From the NCBI GenBank assembly GCA_031316315.1, contig JADBEO010000010.1, positions 1 through 64,000 on the forward strand: a stretch of DNA of 64,000 nt, given 5' to 3'. Of the stretch, positions 1 to 7,336 are shown in pieces. The position numbers and the translations under genes are program-made. The DNA comes from Chelatococcus sambhunathii. GTDB taxonomy: Bacteria > Pseudomonadota > Alphaproteobacteria > Rhizobiales > Methylopilaceae. The first letter of the stretch is position 1; every line of letters starts with the position of its first letter. A model generated the notes under the pieces. That model saw only the letters and a list, made by a program, of their open reading frames with translations, made no database searches and was not told the DNA's origin.

Positions 1-13
1 CCCCCACCCCTCA

Positions 14-36
14 CCCCTCCCCGCGAGGGCGAGGGG
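14..36. repeat. GC-rich palindromic intergenic repeat
   Basis: CCCCTC/GAGGGG arms with an inner CCC/GGG step enclose a GCGA loop, with one unpaired C. It resembles the C-rich palindromes at 25643-25666 and 57909-57934, so it is probably a copy of a dispersed intergenic repeat rather than a site belonging to the next gene. Confidence 0.5.
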
Positions 37-48
37 AACTGGAGGCCT

Positions 49-2655
49 TTGCGTTTGACCTCCTCCGACATATCCCAGGCCGGCTCCGCGGTCTCGAAGC
101 ACGCAGGACGTTTCTCCAAACTACCCGTCACCCTGCGCCTCGCGGGCCGGGAGCTGCGCGGCGGCGTGCAGGGTTTCGTGGTGTTCCTGCTGTGCCTCGC
201 GCTCGGCGTCGCGGCGATCGCCGGCGTCGGGTCGCTGGCGCGCGGACTGACGGAAGGGCTGGCGCGCGAAGGACGCTCGATCCTCGACGGCGACGCCTCC
301 TTCTCGGTCCATCATCAGGAAGCGACGGCCGAGCAACGCGCGGTTCTCGAACGCAAGGGCCGCGTCTCGGAGGTCGCGACGCTGCGCGCGATGGCCCGCG
401 TCGCCTCGGGCGACGCCACGCTCGTCGAGCTCAAGGCCGTGGACGGCGCGTGGCCGATGGTCGGCAAGGCCGATCTGGAGCCGCCGCTTCCCATCCCGGA
501 CATCCTCGCGCGGAAGGACGGGCGCTTCGGCGCGGCGGTCGACCCGGCGGTGCTGGCGCGCTTCGGCCTCAAGGTCGGCGACCGGCTGGCGGTCGGCAAT
601 CTCGAGCTCGACGTCCGCGCGGCGCTGACGCGCGAGCCGGACCGGCTCTCCGAGGGCGTCGGCTTCGGCCCGCGCATGCTGGTCTCGCTCGACGCGCTCA
701 GGGCTTCCGGCCTGCTGCAGCCCGGCAGCCTCGTACGCTACTCCTACCGCGTCGCCCTGCCCGACGGCGCGCGCGACGACGAGGCGGTGAAGCGCCTTCT
801 CGTCGACGTCGAGAAACAGGCGCTGGAAGCCGGCTTCAACGCCCGCTCGCGCTTCAACGCCGCCCCGCAGCTCGAACGCAATGTCGGCCGCTTCACCCAG
901 TTCCTGACGATCGTCGGCCTCGCCGCGCTGATCGTCGGCGGCGTCGGCGTCGCGAACGCGGTCGCGGCATTCGTCGAGCGCAAGCGCGAGACCATCGCGA
1001 CGCTGAAGGGCATCGGCGCCTCCGGGCGCACCGTCTTCCTGATCCACCTCGTCGAGGTCGCGGCGCTCGGCGCGCTCGGCGTCGGGCTCGGCCTGATCGT
1101 CGGCGCGGTGCTCCCCTTCGCGGCGGTCGCGGCGCTGAAGAACGTGCTGCCGATCCCGATCGAGCCGTCGATCTATCCGCGCGAGCTGCTGCTGGCGCTG
1201 GCCTATGGCGCGCTGACGACGCTCGCCTTCGCGGTCTGGCCGCTCGGCAGGGCGCATGACGTGCCGGTCGCGGCGCTGTTCCGCGAGCAGGTCGCGCCCG
1301 AGGCGCGCCGTCCGCGCCTTGTCTACATCGCTGCGACCTTCACGCTCGCCGCTTCGCTCTGCGGGCTCGCGGTCTACGCCGCCTACGACACGCGGATCGC
1401 GGGCATCTTCGTCGTCGCGACCGTCGCGACCTTCCTCGCGCTGCGCCTCGTCGCGTCCGCCATCATGTGGCTCGCCGCGCGCGCGCCGCGCCCGCGCTCG
1501 GTCGAGCTCAAGCTCGCCCTCGCCAACATGCACCGGCCCGGCGCGCTCACCCCCTCGGTCGTGCTGTCGCTGGGCCTTGGCCTCGCGCTGCTGGTGACGC
1601 TGACGCTGATCGACGCCTCGATCCGCAAGCAGCTTTCCAACGAGCTGCCGGCCAAGGCGCCGTCCTTCTTCTTCCTCGACCTCACCGCGGCCGACCGCGA
1701 CGCCTTCACGAGCCTCATCAAGGACAAGGCTCCGGACGCGACGCTCGAAAGCGTGCCGATGCTGCGCGGCTCCTTTGCGACGCTGAAGGGCAAGCCGCTC
1801 GACGAGAACTCGGTCGATCCGGAGTATCGCGGGCTGCTGAAGGGCGACCGCGGCGTCACCTTCGCGGCGGAGCCTCCGAAGGGCTCGACCGTCGTCGAGG
1901 GCGAATGGTGGGCGCCGGACTATGCCGGGCCGCCGCTGATCTCCTTCGACCAGCGTCTCGCCAAGGCGCTTGGCCTGTCCGTCGGCGACGAGGTCGGCAT
2001 CAACGTGCTCGGCCGCGTCATCACGGCGAAAGTCGCGAACCTGCGCGAGATCCACTGGGAGACGCTCGGCATCAACTTCTTCATGGTGTTCTCGCCGAAC
2101 GCCTTCAAAGGCGCGCCCTACATGAACCTCGCCACGGTGACCTTTCCGAACGGCGGGTCCGACGCGCAGGAGTTCGCGCTGATGCGCGACGTCACCCGCG
2201 CCTTCCCGGCGGTGACCGCGATCCGCGTGAAGGACGCGCTGACCTCGGTGTCCAAGGTCGTCGAGAATCTTGCGGTGGCGATCCGCGTCGCGAGCGGCGT
2301 GACGCTGGTCTCCAGCATGCTGGTGCTCGCCGGCGCGCTCGCGGCGGGACATCGCCGGCGCGTCTACGAGGCGGTGGTGCTGAAGACGCTCGGCGCGACG
2401 CGCGGCCGCCTGATCGCGGCCTTCGCGGCGGAATACGCTTTGCTCGGGCTGGTCACTGCGGTCTTCGGCCTGATCGTCGGCTCGCTCGGAGCATGGGGCG
2501 TCACGACCGACATCATGAAGATCGACTTCGCCTTCGACTGGCCGGGAGCCGGTCTCGCCGCGCTTGGCGCGCTCGCGGTCACCATCCTGCTCGGCCTCGC
2601 CGGCAGCTGGCGCGCGCTCGGGGAGAAGCCGGCGCGGCACCTCAGGAGCCTGTAG
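49..2655 (+). CDS. FtsX/YbbP-like ABC transporter permease
   Basis: The product is an 868-residue inner-membrane permease of the large MacB/FtsX type (YbbP-like), with two permease repeats separated by long periplasmic segments. Hydrophobic helices appear near residues 45-70, 285-310, 330-365, 380-400, 425-475 and 505-530, and a second FtsX-type block lies near the C-terminus (about 745-860). The start chosen is TTG at 49, preceded by GGAGG four bases upstream; no ATG start near it fits as well. Permeases of this kind normally work with an ATPase such as YbbA, which would lie to the left, outside the window. Proposed family roles include lipoprotein, lipid or small-molecule export; no substrate can be read here. 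Confidence 0.85.
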   Translation: MRLTSSDISQAGSAVSKHAGRFSKLPVTLRLAGRELRGGVQGFVVFLLCLALGVAAIAGVGSLARGLTEGLAREGRSILDGDASFSVHHQEATAEQRAVLERKGRVSEVATLRAMARVASGDATLVELKAVDGAWPMVGKADLEPPLPIPDILARKDGRFGAAVDPAVLARFGLKVGDRLAVGNLELDVRAALTREPDRLSEGVGFGPRMLVSLDALRASGLLQPGSLVRYSYRVALPDGARDDEAVKRLLVDVEKQALEAGFNARSRFNAAPQLERNVGRFTQFLTIVGLAALIVGGVGVANAVAAFVERKRETIATLKGIGASGRTVFLIHLVEVAALGALGVGLGLIVGAVLPFAAVAALKNVLPIPIEPSIYPRELLLALAYGALTTLAFAVWPLGRAHDVPVAALFREQVAPEARRPRLVYIAATFTLAASLCGLAVYAAYDTRIAGIFVVATVATFLALRLVASAIMWLAARAPRPRSVELKLALANMHRPGALTPSVVLSLGLGLALLVTLTLIDASIRKQLSNELPAKAPSFFFLDLTAADRDAFTSLIKDKAPDATLESVPMLRGSFATLKGKPLDENSVDPEYRGLLKGDRGVTFAAEPPKGSTVVEGEWWAPDYAGPPLISFDQRLAKALGLSVGDEVGINVLGRVITAKVANLREIHWETLGINFFMVFSPNAFKGAPYMNLATVTFPNGGSDAQEFALMRDVTRAFPAVTAIRVKDALTSVSKVVENLAVAIRVASGVTLVSSMLVLAGALAAGHRRRVYEAVVLKTLGATRGRLIAAFAAEYALLGLVTAVFGLIVGSLGAWGVTTDIMKIDFAFDWPGAGLAALGALAVTILLGLAGSWRALGEKPARHLRSL

Positions 2656-2808
2656 CCAGGCGGCGCGGCCAAGCCCTGCGTCGCAGCGCCCGTTGCGGCG
2701 CGACCCGAACGGTTGTTTGCTCCGCTCGTGCTATGCCGCATCGGCGACGCCGTGATGTCGCCGCGATTATGAGGCGCCTGTCCAGCGCTCTCTAGCAACG
2801 GGGTTCGC

Positions 2809-3621
2809 ATGAACCTGGCCGGATCCGCCGCGCTGCAAGCGCGCTCAATCTATGCGTTGATCCTGCGGCGCATCCGCACGCAGTACGCAGGATCGCGCGC
2901 GGGCTACGCATGGGCGATCGTTGAGCCGGTGGTCTGGGTCTTCGTCCTCAAGATGGCGATCAAGGGCGGCGGCTCGGGCGTGCCGCCGATCGGTACGAGC
3001 TATGAGGTGTTCTTCGCCACCGGCATCGTCATCGCGCGGACCTGGCGAACCGCGGCAGGGCAGATGGCGGCCGTGCTCACGCGGAACAAGCGCGAGCGCC
3101 TGCCGACCCTCTACCGGATGGATACGCTGTATTCGATCTGGATTCTCGAGATGCTGACGGGCGGCGTCGCGCTGGCCTGTATCCTCTCGATACTAGGCGC
3201 CTTTGGCTACGACGCGATGCCTTACGATCTCATGTTCTGCGTCGTGGCGTTCTTCGTCTGCGGCATCTACACGCTCGCCTTCGCCCTCGTTTTCTCGCTA
3301 ATCTTGGTCATCGCGCCCGGCTTGGGGCACTTCAAGGGGATTGTCCTGCTCGTCGGCTTCGTGACGTCGGGCTTCTCCTTCGTCGTGGACCGGATGCCGG
3401 CGAGCATCCGCGCCGTGGTCACGTGGAACCCCCTCCTGCACGTCATCGAGCTGTTCCGCGAGGGATTTTACCGCGGCTACGAATGCCGGTCGCTCGACCT
3501 CGTCTACCTGTTCGTGGTGACGGTTCTGTTCATGATCGTCGGCCTCGCTGGCGAGCGCGCGCTGAGGCGTCACAATACTAAGGAGACGGTCGTCGGCTCT
3601 GAAGAAGACGCCTTCATCTGA
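2809..3621 (+). CDS. ABC-2 type polysaccharide export permease (KpsM/Wzm-like)
   Basis: A 270-residue integral membrane protein. Its N-terminal LRRIRTQYAGSRAGYAWAI and EPVVW segment is typical of capsule and O-antigen export permeases of the ABC-2 family. About six hydrophobic helices follow, and WNPLLHVIELFREGFY near residue 205 is another signature of the group. Such permeases pair with an ATPase (KpsT/Wzt), but none is adjacent: upstream is an unrelated FtsX-like permease and downstream is a convergent isomerase gene. The substrate is therefore unknown. The ATG at 2809 is the first start in frame and fits the family N-terminus; the ribosome binding site is weak. Confidence 0.8.
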   Translation: MNLAGSAALQARSIYALILRRIRTQYAGSRAGYAWAIVEPVVWVFVLKMAIKGGGSGVPPIGTSYEVFFATGIVIARTWRTAAGQMAAVLTRNKRERLPTLYRMDTLYSIWILEMLTGGVALACILSILGAFGYDAMPYDLMFCVVAFFVCGIYTLAFALVFSLILVIAPGLGHFKGIVLLVGFVTSGFSFVVDRMPASIRAVVTWNPLLHVIELFREGFYRGYECRSLDLVYLFVVTVLFMIVGLAGERALRRHNTKETVVGSEEDAFI

Positions 3622-3633
3622 GGCGTCTCCCGG

Positions 3634-4416
3634 TCACCCGGCCCGCGCGTGCGCAAGCCAGCCGAGTCCGTCCTCGGTCCGGCCGCGCGGCAGGTATTCC
3701 GCCCCCACCCACCCCGCATAGCCGACGGCGTCGAGATGGGCGAACAGGAACGGGTAGTTGATCTCGCCCGTTCCCGGCTCACCGCGGCCCGGATTGTCCG
3801 CGATCTGGATATGACCGATGCGGTCGAGGGCCGCCTCGATCGTTCGCGCCAGATCCCCCTCCATCACCTGCATGTGGTAGGCGTCGTACTGCAGGAAGAG
3901 ATTGTCGGCGCCGATCTCCGCGATCAGTTCGAGCGCCTGCGCGGATCGGTTGAGGTAGAAGCCTGGCGCATCACGAAGGTTGAGGGGCTCGATCAGCAGG
4001 CGCATGTCCGCGCGTCGCAGCTCTGCGGCTGCGTAGGTCAGGTTCTCGACGACGAGCGCGCGCAGCCTGGCCGGGTCGACGCCCTCTGGAGCGATCCCCG
4101 TCAGGCAGTTCAGCTGTCGGCAGCCGAGCGCGCGCGCATAGTCGATCGCGCGCCTGACCCCGTCCTGGAACTCGGCTTCGCGGTCGGCCAGGACGGCGAT
4201 GCCGCGCTCGCCCGCCGGCCAGTCGCCGGGCGGCAGATTGTGCAGCACAAGCTCAAGCCCGTTGTCTGCGAGCCGCGCGGCGATCTCGCAGGCCTCAAAT
4301 GTGTAAGGAAACTGCAGCTCGACGGCCTCGAACCCCGCTTTTCGCGCAGCCGCGAAACGGTCGAGGAACGGCAGCTCCGTGAAGAGCATAGTGACGTTGG
4401 CGGCAAACTTCGGCAT
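3634..4416 (-). CDS. hyi: Hydroxypyruvate isomerase family protein
   Basis: A 260-residue TIM-barrel protein of the xylose isomerase-like superfamily, the usual length for hydroxypyruvate isomerase (hydroxypyruvate to tartronate semialdehyde). The start MPKFAANVTMLF matches the family; the open frame extends 26 codons further, but GGAG lies just upstream of the ATG at 4416. Family segments include FEAVELQFPY, LIEPLNLRDAPGFYL, YDAYHMQVMEGDL, GHIQIADNPGRGEPGTGEI and GWVGAEY, which carry the metal-binding Glu, Asp, His and Glu. It faces the ABC-2 permease gene with a 12-base gap. No glyoxylate carboligase or tartronate semialdehyde reductase is adjacent, so the pathway role is inferred only from family. 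Confidence 0.85.
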   Translation of the reverse strand: MPKFAANVTMLFTELPFLDRFAAARKAGFEAVELQFPYTFEACEIAARLADNGLELVLHNLPPGDWPAGERGIAVLADREAEFQDGVRRAIDYARALGCRQLNCLTGIAPEGVDPARLRALVVENLTYAAAELRRADMRLLIEPLNLRDAPGFYLNRSAQALELIAEIGADNLFLQYDAYHMQVMEGDLARTIEAALDRIGHIQIADNPGRGEPGTGEINYPFLFAHLDAVGYAGWVGAEYLPRGRTEDGLGWLAHARAG

Positions 4417-4542
4417 CGGCTCCGTGAGGGGATCTGGTCCAGTTTGGAGAAATGAGGCGTATGGCGTCGCAAGAACGTGACGCGAGCCGACCAAAAGCCC
4501 GACGGCGCGCTAAAACGTCAACCACGAGACGAGGTCGACCGC

Positions 4543-4935
4543 ATGACGTTTCCCGCCCTCACCGCCTTCTATGGAGCGCTGCTCGCGCTCATTTACCTCG
4601 CCTTGTCCGGCTGGGTCGTGGCGGGACGCCTGACAACCGACATCCTCCACGGCGACAGCGGCGACCGGCGTCTGCTGAAGCGCATCCGCATCCACGGCAA
4701 CTTCGCCGAATACGTGCCCTTCGCGTTGCTCCTTGTCGGTCTCTACGAGGCCGGAGGAGGCGGCCCGGCGACCGTGCGCGCGCTGCTGATCGTGCTGATC
4801 GTCGCACGCATCCTCCATCCGATCGGCATGCTCGCGCCGAAGAACTCGCCGCAGCAGTTCGCCTGCCGTGGCGGCGGCATCATCGCAACCTTCGGGGTTC
4901 TCGGTCTCGCCGCGATCCTGCTGCTCCTGCGCTGA
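4543..4935 (+). CDS. MAPEG family membrane protein
   Basis: A 130-residue protein with about four hydrophobic helices, as in the MAPEG family (glutathione- and eicosanoid-related membrane proteins), whose bacterial members mostly have unknown roles. Supporting segments are LTTDILHGDSGDRRLLKRIRIHGNFAEY, read here as two pieces around HGD and HGNFAEYVP, and ARILHPIGML. The ATG at 4543 follows GAGG at 4531-4534, and starting there removes a charged extension that does not fit the family. The stop is 13 bases before the lipid kinase start, so the two are probably co-transcribed. Confidence 0.8.
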   Translation: MTFPALTAFYGALLALIYLALSGWVVAGRLTTDILHGDSGDRRLLKRIRIHGNFAEYVPFALLLVGLYEAGGGGPATVRALLIVLIVARILHPIGMLAPKNSPQQFACRGGGIIATFGVLGLAAILLLLR

Positions 4936-4948
4936 GGGACCATCGCCC

Positions 4949-5830
4949 TTGGCCCGAAGCGCCCTGCTGATCGTCAACGCGAAGAGCCGCAGCGGCGCCG
5001 ACGCCGCTGAACGGATCGAGGCAAGCCTCAGATCGCATGGCGTGGAGCCCGAAAGGGCGTCCAGCGACAGCCGCGAAGCCGTCGCGGAGGCGATCGTGGA
5101 ACGCGCCGCGGCGCACGACCTGGTGGTCGTCGCAGGCGGCGACGGCACCATGAACGCCGCCGCCCCCGGGCTGCTGACGGTCAGGAAGCCTCTCGGACTG
5201 ATCCCCGTCGGCACCGCGAACGACCTTGCGCGCACGCTCGGCGTGCCGCCGGACGTCGAGAAGTCGGCCCGGATCGTGGCGGAGGGCCGGCCGCGGCCGA
5301 TCGATGTCGGCCTCGTCAACGACGTGCCGTTCTTCAACGTGGCGAGCCTGGGTCTCAGCGTCGAGCTCGCGCATGAGCTGACGAGCGAGCTGAAGAGCCG
5401 GTTCGGCCGGTTCGGCTACGCCGTAGCCGCGATGCGCGCGCTGTCGCGGATGAAGCCGTTCCGAGCCCATGTCCGGACGGAGGGGCGCACGGTCAGGCTG
5501 CTGACGCTGCAGATCGCCGTCGGCAACGGCGTGTTCTATGGCGGCGGCAACATGATCGAGGAGAACGCCGCGATCGACGACGGCCGGCTCGATCTGTACA
5601 GCCTCGGATTCGTGCGCGCCTGGCGGCTCGCCTTGATGCTCAAGGCGCTGCGATTCGGCCAGCACGGCTCCTGGAAGGAAATCCGATCGATGCGCGGGGA
5701 GGCTTTCGAGGTCCGGACCCGCCGCCCGCGACGGATCAACGCGGACGGCGAAATCCTCACGCAGACGCCCGCGACCTTCAGAATTCTTCCGAGAGCGATC
5801 GAAGTGATCGCTCCGAATACCGATCATTAG
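4949..5830 (+). CDS. YegS/DagK-like lipid kinase
   Basis: A 293-residue protein with a diacylglycerol-kinase catalytic domain. The nucleotide-binding motif VVVAGGDGTMNAAAPGLL is followed by LIPVGTANDLARTLG, both hallmarks of the DagK/YegS family that phosphorylates lipid head groups such as diacylglycerol, phosphatidylglycerol or sphingoid bases. The C-terminal half (YGGGNMIEENAAIDDGRLDLY) is the typical beta-sandwich. The start is TTG at 4949 with GAGGG upstream; the open frame extends further but overlaps the MAPEG gene. The substrate cannot be told from sequence. The genome also encodes a possible sphingoid-base pathway (57.9-64 kb), so sphingoid-base kinase activity is conceivable but unproven. 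Confidence 0.85.
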   Translation: MARSALLIVNAKSRSGADAAERIEASLRSHGVEPERASSDSREAVAEAIVERAAAHDLVVVAGGDGTMNAAAPGLLTVRKPLGLIPVGTANDLARTLGVPPDVEKSARIVAEGRPRPIDVGLVNDVPFFNVASLGLSVELAHELTSELKSRFGRFGYAVAAMRALSRMKPFRAHVRTEGRTVRLLTLQIAVGNGVFYGGGNMIEENAAIDDGRLDLYSLGFVRAWRLALMLKALRFGQHGSWKEIRSMRGEAFEVRTRRPRRINADGEILTQTPATFRILPRAIEVIAPNTDH

Positions 5831-6167
5831 ACGTCAGTCTAACGCGCTGGTGTTCACGCCCCTGTGAAGCCCCGCCGTCGAGGAAATAAGAAGTTCCTCA
5901 ACGGCGAGACGGTATTGAACGAACGTCAATCGGCGAATCACGTTTTGGTGGGCGTCGCAACTGTTTAACCGGCTCACGATATTCCAACCATCTCCTGATC
6001 TCTTCATGGAGATTTCATCTACTTCACACCTGGAAAGGACTGTGTCGTAAACGCATCATAGCCGTATCTGCATGTGATTTCGGGTCGCCGCAAAGTTTTC
6101 ATGCCTCGCCCGTGTGTCATTCTCGGATCCTGCCATCGGGGTAGATTGGGCAGCAGGGGACGAAGAC
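5831..6167 (+). promoter_or_regulatory. Non-coding leader upstream of the porin gene
   Basis: This 337-base gap has no convincing gene and is richer in A+T than its surroundings. It holds the strong hairpin at 5873-5906 and a weaker one near 5990-6017 (ATCTCC/GGAGAT). The remainder probably carries the porin promoter, but no -35/-10 pair stands out. Confidence 0.4.
5873..5906. repeat. Strong hairpin downstream of the lipid kinase gene
   Basis: CGCCGT-C-GAGGAA (5873-5885) pairs with TTCCTC-A-ACGGCG (5894-5906) around an 8-base loop: 12 base pairs with one C/A mismatch. It ends 43-76 bases after the lipid kinase stop. No T-tract follows on either strand, so it is not a standard intrinsic terminator. 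Confidence 0.6.
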
Positions 6168-7016
6168 ATGAACAGGTGCGCAATTGCGGCAGTCGCGCTA
6201 GCCGCAGGGTTCGGGTGCGCGACGACGGGCGTCGCGCAGGCCGCCGATCTGGCAGAGCCGGCGCCGGCGGTCGAGGCCGCGGTTCCGTCGCTGTTCGACG
6301 TCGCCTTCGGCGTCGCCGGCGTAACAGACTACCGCTTCCGCGGCGTGACGAACTCCAAGAAAGACCCGGCGATCCAGGGCTATGTCGAGCTGCAGACCGA
6401 CTGGCTGTACGCCGGCGTCTGGTCCTCCAGCGTCAACTTCCCGCGGCCGCTCAGCGACCCGTCGGCTGAGATCGACCTCTACGGCGGCCTCCGCCACACC
6501 TGGGGTGCGTTCACCCTCGACGTCGGCTACCTGTACTACTGGTATCCGGGCGAGGCGAAGGCCTTCAACGGCGTCAAGATCCGCGAGACCGACTACTGGG
6601 AGATCAAGGCCCTTCCAAGCATCGCCATCGGCGACCTGGGCTCGATCACCGCCAACATCTGGTGGAGCAGCGATTACGCAAATACTGGCGCGAACGAGCT
6701 CTACCTCTCGATCGTCCCGAAGGTGAACATCCCGGTGGCCGCCTTCCCGAACCTCGGCTTCTACGTGTCGGGCGAGTTCGGCAAGCAGTGGATCAAGCGC
6801 ACCACCGACCTGAACGCCAACTACAATCCGCACGACTTCCTGACCTGGAACGTCGGCGGCGGCGTGACCTACAAGGCGATGACGCTCGACGTCCGCTACG
6901 TCGACACCGACCTGAACAAGAAGGAATGCGCGCTCAACACCGGCGTCCGTGGCTGGTGCGGCTCGACGGTGGTCGGCAAGATCGCCTTCGACACCTCGCT
7001 CAACAAGCTGAAGTGA
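6168..7016 (+). CDS. TorF family putative outer-membrane porin
   Basis: A 282-residue secreted beta-barrel protein. A signal peptide spans about residues 1-26 (ending GVAQAADL), followed by an acidic and proline-rich stretch and then FDVAFGVAGVTDYRFRGVTNSK, the N-terminal hallmark of the TorF/Gcw_chp putative porin family. The rest alternates aromatic and polar residues like outer-membrane strands (YLYYWYPGE, WSSDYANTG, FYVSGEFGKQW). The ATG at 6168 is preceded by AGGGGA with 7-base spacing; an in-frame ATG 54 bases upstream would bury the signal peptide. It is monocistronic, closed by the terminator at 7044-7077. No substrate is known. Confidence 0.85.
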   Translation: MNRCAIAAVALAAGFGCATTGVAQAADLAEPAPAVEAAVPSLFDVAFGVAGVTDYRFRGVTNSKKDPAIQGYVELQTDWLYAGVWSSSVNFPRPLSDPSAEIDLYGGLRHTWGAFTLDVGYLYYWYPGEAKAFNGVKIRETDYWEIKALPSIAIGDLGSITANIWWSSDYANTGANELYLSIVPKVNIPVAAFPNLGFYVSGEFGKQWIKRTTDLNANYNPHDFLTWNVGGGVTYKAMTLDVRYVDTDLNKKECALNTGVRGWCGSTVVGKIAFDTSLNKLK

Positions 7017-7043
7017 GCGGGCGGGCCTGACTCTCGATTAATC

Positions 7044-7077
7044 TCCGGGCGGGTCCCGAGCCCGCCCGGACATTTTT
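7044..7077 (+). terminator. Intrinsic terminator of the porin gene
   Basis: TCCGGGCGGG (7044-7053) pairs perfectly with CCCGCCCGGA (7061-7070) around a 7-base loop and is followed by CATTTTT. It begins 28 bases after the porin stop. Confidence 0.9.
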
Positions 7078-7078
7078 C

Positions 7079-7330
7079 ATGCCCCTCGGATCGGCCTATC
7101 TGCTGCTCGGCCTTGTGACCGTAGCGGAAGTCGTCGCCACCTCCGCGCTCAAGACGTCCGAGGGTTTTGCGCGCCTCGGACCGGGTCTCGTCACCACGGC
7201 CAGCTGAGGCGTCGGCCTCTATCGGCTGTCCCGCGCTGGACCTGCCGGACGATCGATCGTCGGGATCGTGCTGATCGTCGCCGGCGTGGCCGTCGTTTCG
7301 CTGCTGTCCGGATCGGTGGCGCACCGACTG
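7079..7330 (+). pseudogene. Relic of a small multidrug resistance (EmrE/SMR) transporter
   Basis: From ATG 7079 the frame reads a recognisable SMR first helix and loop: LLGLVTVAEVVATSALK, with the essential Glu (EmrE E14 equivalent), then TSEGFARLGPGLVTT. It meets TGA at 7205-7207. The same frame continues with GVGLYRLSRA and then jumps directly to the fourth-helix end of the family, IVGIVLIVAGVAVVSLLS. About 40 residues covering helices 2 and 3 are missing. An in-frame stop plus an internal deletion makes it a dead gene. It begins right after the porin terminator and runs into the 3' end of the convergent regulator gene. The 3' limit is approximate. Confidence 0.75.
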
Positions 7331-7336
7331 CGGCGC

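Noticed and set aside
121-2640. Very long open frame on the minus strand opposite the FtsX-like permease
   Set aside because: Its translation is rich in Arg, Asp and Glu with no domain motifs, as expected for the mirror of a GC-rich gene with G/C third positions.
7205-7207. In-frame TGA of the SMR relic read as selenocysteine
   Set aside because: The gene also lacks helices 2 and 3, so recoding would not give a working transporter, and no selenocysteine hairpin is evident.
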